Shown piece after piece: positions 59,339-64,000 of a stretch of DNA of 64,000 nucleotides. The notes under the pieces were generated by a model. The model was not told where the DNA came from, made no database searches, and saw only the letters and a program-made list of their open reading frames with translations. Positions within the stretch are counted from its first letter, which is position 1, and each line of letters opens with the position of its first letter. Source of the DNA: Chlamydoabsidia padenii (lineage: Eukaryota > Mucoromycota > Mucoromycetes > Mucorales > Cunninghamellaceae); the NCBI GenBank assembly GCA_025330725.1, contig JAIWND010000014.1:620001-684000 (forward strand), read 5' to 3'. Position numbers and translations under genes: made by a program.

Positions 59339-61027
59339 TTATTCTGTCTTGATGGGTGTCCCTTTTTGTTGTAACTGTTGTTGATGGAACTTGGCCACTC
59401 TTCTCTTTTGTAATGGAATCAATGTCGATTTAGTAGTGAACCATATTATAATACCTCCAAAAGCAATAATGTAGTGATAATAGTACACGGAACGGAATGC
59501 TGACATGTACTTGTCTACACTCAAAAGCATAAAAGAGGCACTAAGGATATTGATACAACTCACAGTTAGAATCCAGCCAAGAATATCATATACCAGTTTA
59601 AGGACAGGTAAGCCTTGTTTCATGTCAGGGGTCATCATTAAAGGTCGTACTGTTTTACGCATCAGACCACCAACATATTGTAACAATCCTGATGTCAAAA
59701 AGAAGACTTTTTTTTTTTTTTTTTTTCTCAAGTTAGTAGGAGAGGAAGAATAAATAATAGTCTTACCGAAATAACCAGGTTGAAATCCGTGCCAAAAAGA
59801 AGAAATCAGATAGGTAAAGAAGAGAGGTTTCATGCCAGGCTTTTCTTTTGATCCAGGAGGTGGAATCAAGCGCATATATACATAGTGCTTTAACCATCGA
59901 TTGCCACCAGAGTTCCATCTTTCCACCAACACTTTAAAGCATTGAGACAAGTCGGTGTTTAAATTTGCATTAACCACACGATCCCATTTAGGTTGATTGT
60001 GTTCATCGAATCCATTGAATGCAAGACCTGCCAGCATACACGCTCCTTCAGATAAAAACCATACTGTATAGAATCTGAATCTTGACATGAGAGCTGTCAA
60101 TTGCACAAACAGCCATCTAGAAGAAAGGGGTTGGCGGGTTTTGAACTTTTTCAGGGGTATTCTCTTACCTTTGATGGAATGGCAAAGTCAAATACTTGGG
60201 GGTTGAAAGAGCTTCAAAGTTAAAAGTAGGATGAATATAAACCAACCCGATGATCATGACAATAACTTTTAGACAGATGATGGAGACTGGTTTCACAGGG
60301 GATAACACGATCTTGCGTTGTTTCTCGGTTAAAGGGGTTGGGGACGTTTCATTCAGGGGTAACGTAACCAAACGGATATAATCCATGTAATCAAAAGCCG
60401 GACCAGTAAGTAGACCAGCATAAAAGAACATCCAACCAAAAAAGGTAATCAAGGATGGGTAATGATGTGGATCCACTGACATACGAGAATGGAATGGACT
60501 GATGGCAGACTTGTCCTTTGTTCTTCCATCTATCACATTGAATCCAAAACCCGATAATTTCATAATAACCACCATCAAGGCACCTGAATAATCAAGTGTT
60601 GCATCTCCTTTAACGCCACTGAATTGACGATCAAGATGACTACAGGGAAAATGCGGTGAATAAGGAGGGGGTGTCTGGATTTGAATAGTTTGCCTTTTTC
60701 TTTTATATATTACCAAATCGACATGGACACCATAATCACAAAAAAGTTGATCCATGGACCACGTTTTCCGTGATAAAACTTCATAAAGAGCCAGGTGAAC
60801 AAACAAGTAGATGTGATGTGGAAGAATCCCAACCATGAATGAAGGACACCCAAAAGTACATATGTACTGAAACCAATAGAAAACAAATGTTTAAACACTG
60901 GTCGCGGTAAAGCATTAAAGATAAATGCCGATGGATAGGCCGCTAAAAGACAGGTCAATAACTTTAAATGGTCGGTGTTGACTTGACCACCCATCATTCT
61001 TGCCAACTTTTCAAAAAGCGAGTCCAT
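59339..61027 (-). CDS. ALE1: MBOAT lysophospholipid acyltransferase (Ale1/LPT1-like)
   Basis: Four exons (61027-60714, 60639-60169, 60116-59767, 59688-59339) give 494 residues with about ten membrane segments. The catalytic His is in SSFWHGFQPGYF and the conserved Asn in FKVLVERWNSGGNRWLKHYV, both MBOAT hallmarks; FYAGLLTGPAFDYMDY and YSGALMVVIMKLSGFGFNV fit the Ale1/MBOAT1/2/5 branch. Such enzymes re-acylate lysophospholipids in the ER. The motif GGCGGGTTTTGAAC occurs in an intron near 60132. The start is divergent from SCAMP (328 bp, T- and C-rich, no other gene). Confidence 0.9.
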
Positions 61028-61355
61028 CTTGATATATAAGATAAAAGGGAAAAGAAGAAGAAAAAGTACACTTGTTTATATACATATATAATAGCAACTC
61101 CTTTTTCTTTCCTGTTCCCCTTGCTCCCTCCCTTCCCCCCTTTGCTGGTTTTTTCATTGACAGGAACCATTCCCCTTGACCCTTTTCTGACAATTTCCAT
61201 TTTCAGAATTTGTGTCACCTATTTTTTAATTTGAACTGCTGGGCTCAATTTTTTTTGTTTTCTTTTCTTTTCCACTTCTTTGTCTCCTACCCTTATCCAC
61301 CCTCTTTGAATCGACACCTTCTTCTTTGGAATATACCAAACCATAACTATCACCC

Positions 61356-62469
61356 ATGGCGTACCAACAAAGTCCTTTTGATGATCCCAGCAATCCCTTC
61401 CAAGACCCTTCCATCACCTCAGCCTTAAATTCACAACAACAACAACAACAAGATGACCATCATCAAAAGGGAACCATCGGTGGCTATGAAATGGATCAAA
61501 AAACTGCTGTAGAAGACGATTTATTAACGGATACTACATTCCATCATGTACAAGACACCCACGATCCCTTCTTGACACCAAGCAGCAGCTCCTCCTATCA
61601 ACAACGAGAAGAAACATTACAGAAAAGAGAACAAGAACTTGCTGAGCGTGAACGGGCTTTAGAGGAACGACAACGACAGGCAGGACGACCGGTGGCTAAT
61701 AACTTTCCTCCTTGCTTCCCTATAATGTATATGGACATTAATATGGAAATACCTGATCAACATCAATGGACAATGTGGTGGATTTATCGTGAATGGCTTT
61801 TGTTTGAAATCACCTTGGTGCTCAACTTTATCGCTTGCTTGGTGGTACTCTTCTCTCATCCTGCTTCTATCACCAGTGCCCCTACGAATATGGGCGTGGC
61901 TTTGACGGAAATGTTTACTCATACTGCTGCAAGTTTCTTCTTGTGGTATCGACCTGCTTACAATGCTTATATGAAGGAAGTGTCTTTATATTACTGTAAG
62001 TATAAAAACCTTATCACTTTGTATGTATGACTTGAATATATATATATATATCTTTACATAGTCTTCTACTTTATCTTTAATGGATTCCATATACTCTATA
62101 CATTCTATATGGCTGTGGGAATCCCAAACACGTAAGTCAAATCTATCAATCAATGCAAAAAAAAAAAAGGGGTGGGGACTCTACTAATGGTTATTTTACT
62201 TTCTTAGTGGTGGTGCTGGATTGATCTTATTAGTGACTTTATTCACCGAGAACTATATTGCTGCTGGTGTCTTCACTTTGCTGGCGACTATTTGTTGGTT
62301 GGTCATGGGTATCATGGCGATCTATCTATACAAAAAGACATATGATCATTACAAGGCTGCTGGTCATACCTTCAAGGAAGCAAAACAAGAAGCTATTGGA
62401 CATATTGGCAAATCAGATGTCGCTCGGGGTGCGGCGTTGAATATGGCAAAACAAAGTGTACGAAGATAA
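61356..62469 (+). CDS. SCAMP-family secretory carrier membrane protein
   Basis: Three exons encode about 315 residues. The N-terminal tail has an NPF motif (SNPFQDP), a polyglutamine run and a heptad coiled coil (QKREQELAERERALEER). The SCAMP core follows: NFPPCFPIMYMDINMEIP, then four membrane segments, with WYRPAYNAYMKEVSLYYFFYF and LIL...ENYIAAGVFTLLA in the middle. A C-terminal AGHTFKEAKQEAIGHIGKSDVARGAAL tail ends the protein. SCAMPs cycle through the trans-Golgi, endosomes and plasma membrane; NPF motifs bind EH-domain proteins. Exon joins are in phase. Confidence 0.93.
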
Positions 62470-62792
62470 TGGATGATGACATGTCTTTGGTTAAAATGTA
62501 GATTATAGTGGTAAAATGTAGTTTATTATACTGGTAGTTTTAGTTTGATGATGATGATGATTATAATAAAATAATCCAATTTTTGGGTATTTGGGTACGT
62601 TATGTCAATCTTTTTTGATAAAATTGCACATGAAAGGCAACAGATTCAAATGCCGACTTTTTTTTTTTTTGTCCATCTCTTCCCCGCTTTTTTCATTTTT
62701 TTATCCACCTCCTTTCTTTTCTTTCTTTCTCCACCATATTCCCTCTTCACCCCTTCCCTCCTTAACATTACACATACATTATTATTTGAAAG

Positions 62793-64000
62793 ATGACCAA
62801 TACATATTCCAAGCCAATGGATACTTCTTGGCTCTTTACATCCTTATCACAAAAGAAAAGTGTCTATGGTCCTCTTGTCTTATCTTTGGCTACTGTTTCG
62901 GCATTACTCTCTTACCGACGGCAAACAAAAGGAAAACAACAACAACAACAACGTACAAAAGCAACACCTTCACCACCACAACAAGAAGAAAACGATGCTC
63001 ATCTCTTCCAGTCACACAAATCACTCTTCCCTGTAGTGGACAACCTTCAAACTAAGGTGGGTGTGAATGACGAATTCAAACGACAATTGCGGTCCTTGGC
63101 GGTCATCCTGTTTCCCAACTGGCATACTAAAGAAGCAGGTCTTTTGGTCTTACACTCCATCTTTTTGATCCTTCGTACTTATCTCAGTGTCGTCGTGGCC
63201 AGATTAGACGGTCGTATTGTCAGGGACTTGGTAAGTAGAGAATAAATAATGATTTATGCAATACTAACTTGCTTTATTATAGGTGAATGGAAATGGACGA
63301 CAGTTCTTACTTGGCTTGGTTTATTGGTTTGCCATTGCTCTTCCTGCCACCTACACCAATAGCATGGTAAAGTGAACATTGACACGTGAAAATCCATCTG
63401 CTCTCTAATTCTCTTGATTCTTATTATTATTGTAGATCCGATACCTCCAATCCAAATTATCCATTGGTTTCCGTACAAGACTGACTCGGTATGTCCATGA
63501 TCTTTATCTTGACAAGGAAAAGACATTCTACAAGGCAGTGAACTTGGATACTCGAATTCCAGGCACAGATCAGTAAGTGTACAAGATGATGGTCACGATC
63601 CTTTTGTTTACATTGATGATATCATCATTATTCTTATAGATTTATCACCACTGATGTTGCCAAATTCTGTGACACTCTGTCTTCATTGTATTCTAATTTG
63701 GCAAAACCCTTGTTGGATACGGTTATATTCAATTATCAATTAACGCGATCTATTGGCTGGTTGGGTACTTTTGGTCTTGCTGTGAACTATGTTGTAACCG
63801 CTAAATTGCTTCGAGCCGTCACTCCATCTTTCGGGAAACTTGCCGCTATTGAAGCCAAATTGGAAGTAAGTGAAAATAGACAATCTTTATATAATAATGT
63901 ATTGACTCTTATTTATATCTATGTAGGGTGATTTCCGTAATGCTCATACAAGACTTATTACCAATGCTGAAGAAATCGCTTTTTATAATGGTGCACATTT
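62793..64000 (+). CDS. Peroxisomal ABCD half-transporter (3' end beyond window)
   Basis: At least five exons; the gene runs off the right edge before the ATPase domain. Visible are an N-terminal hydrophobic helix ([19 protein letters not shown]), the family block [72 protein letters not shown], and an EAA-like motif [12 protein letters not shown]. These match ALDP/PXA half-transporters that import very-long-chain acyl-CoA into peroxisomes as dimers. TTCAAATGCCG lies 147 bp before the start, and the 323-bp upstream spacer shows no gene, only SCAMP AATAAA and T/C-rich leader. Paralogue (PXA1 vs PXA2 type) not decided. Confidence 0.92.

Noticed and set aside
1..64000. CRISPR array or prokaryotic defence island
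   Set aside because: No regularly spaced repeats; genes are spliced eukaryotic genes throughout.

Overview
The window is a 64 kb piece of a eukaryotic, fungal-type nuclear genome. Most genes carry several short introns with GTAAG-type donors, TACTAAC-like branch points and pyrimidine-rich CAG/TAG acceptors. Intergenic DNA is AT-rich with long A/T runs, and proteins are rich in CAA-coded glutamine. Gene content (OPI1, GPI2, PAN2, alpha-arrestin, Ale1-type MBOAT, a giant Sel1-repeat protein, a Fanzor relic) fits an early-diverging fungus, most likely Mucoromycota/Mucorales. That assignment is inference from gene style, not from a marker comparison.

Left third (1-20 kb): an alpha-arrestin cut by the left edge is divergent from PAN2 (poly(A) deadenylase), followed by an F-box protein. 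From 9 to 13.4 kb the DNA is gene-poor; it holds a few tiny spliced ORFs and several promoter-like repeats. Then come OPI1 (phospholipid-gene repressor) and a large unrecognised acidic protein with internal repeats, both on the minus strand.

Middle (20-42 kb): a decayed Fanzor (eukaryotic TnpB-like RNA-guided nuclease) relic lies at 20.9-23.05 kb. It is followed by PXMP4 (peroxisomal membrane), an unresolved small gene, RPL12 (uL11), a membrane-anchored gamma-glutamyltransferase with a 10-nt micro-exon, a 1130-residue low-complexity protein, and a 1858-residue Sel1-repeat protein.

Right third (42-64 kb): a duplicated coding remnant, a Ser/Pro-rich single-pass surface protein, an F-box/WD40 protein, GPI2, a TLC-domain membrane protein, a spliced non-coding host gene carrying two intronic box C/D snoRNAs (snR70/SNORD43-like and snR41/SNORD32-like), S-adenosylmethionine synthetase, an alpha/beta hydrolase, RPS17, the head-to-head pair DPM3/DPM2, an Ale1-type lysophospholipid acyltransferase, a SCAMP, and the start of a peroxisomal ABCD half-transporter that runs off the right edge.

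Two themes cut across the window. GPI2, DPM2 and DPM3, which act in ER glycolipid/GPI-anchor synthesis, lie within 10 kb of each other. A 13-bp motif close to GCGGGATTTGAAA (or its reverse complement) recurs more than 20 times, mostly 70-220 bp upstream of start codons; it looks like a common promoter element of this genome. No CRISPR array, rRNA or convincing tRNA gene was seen.
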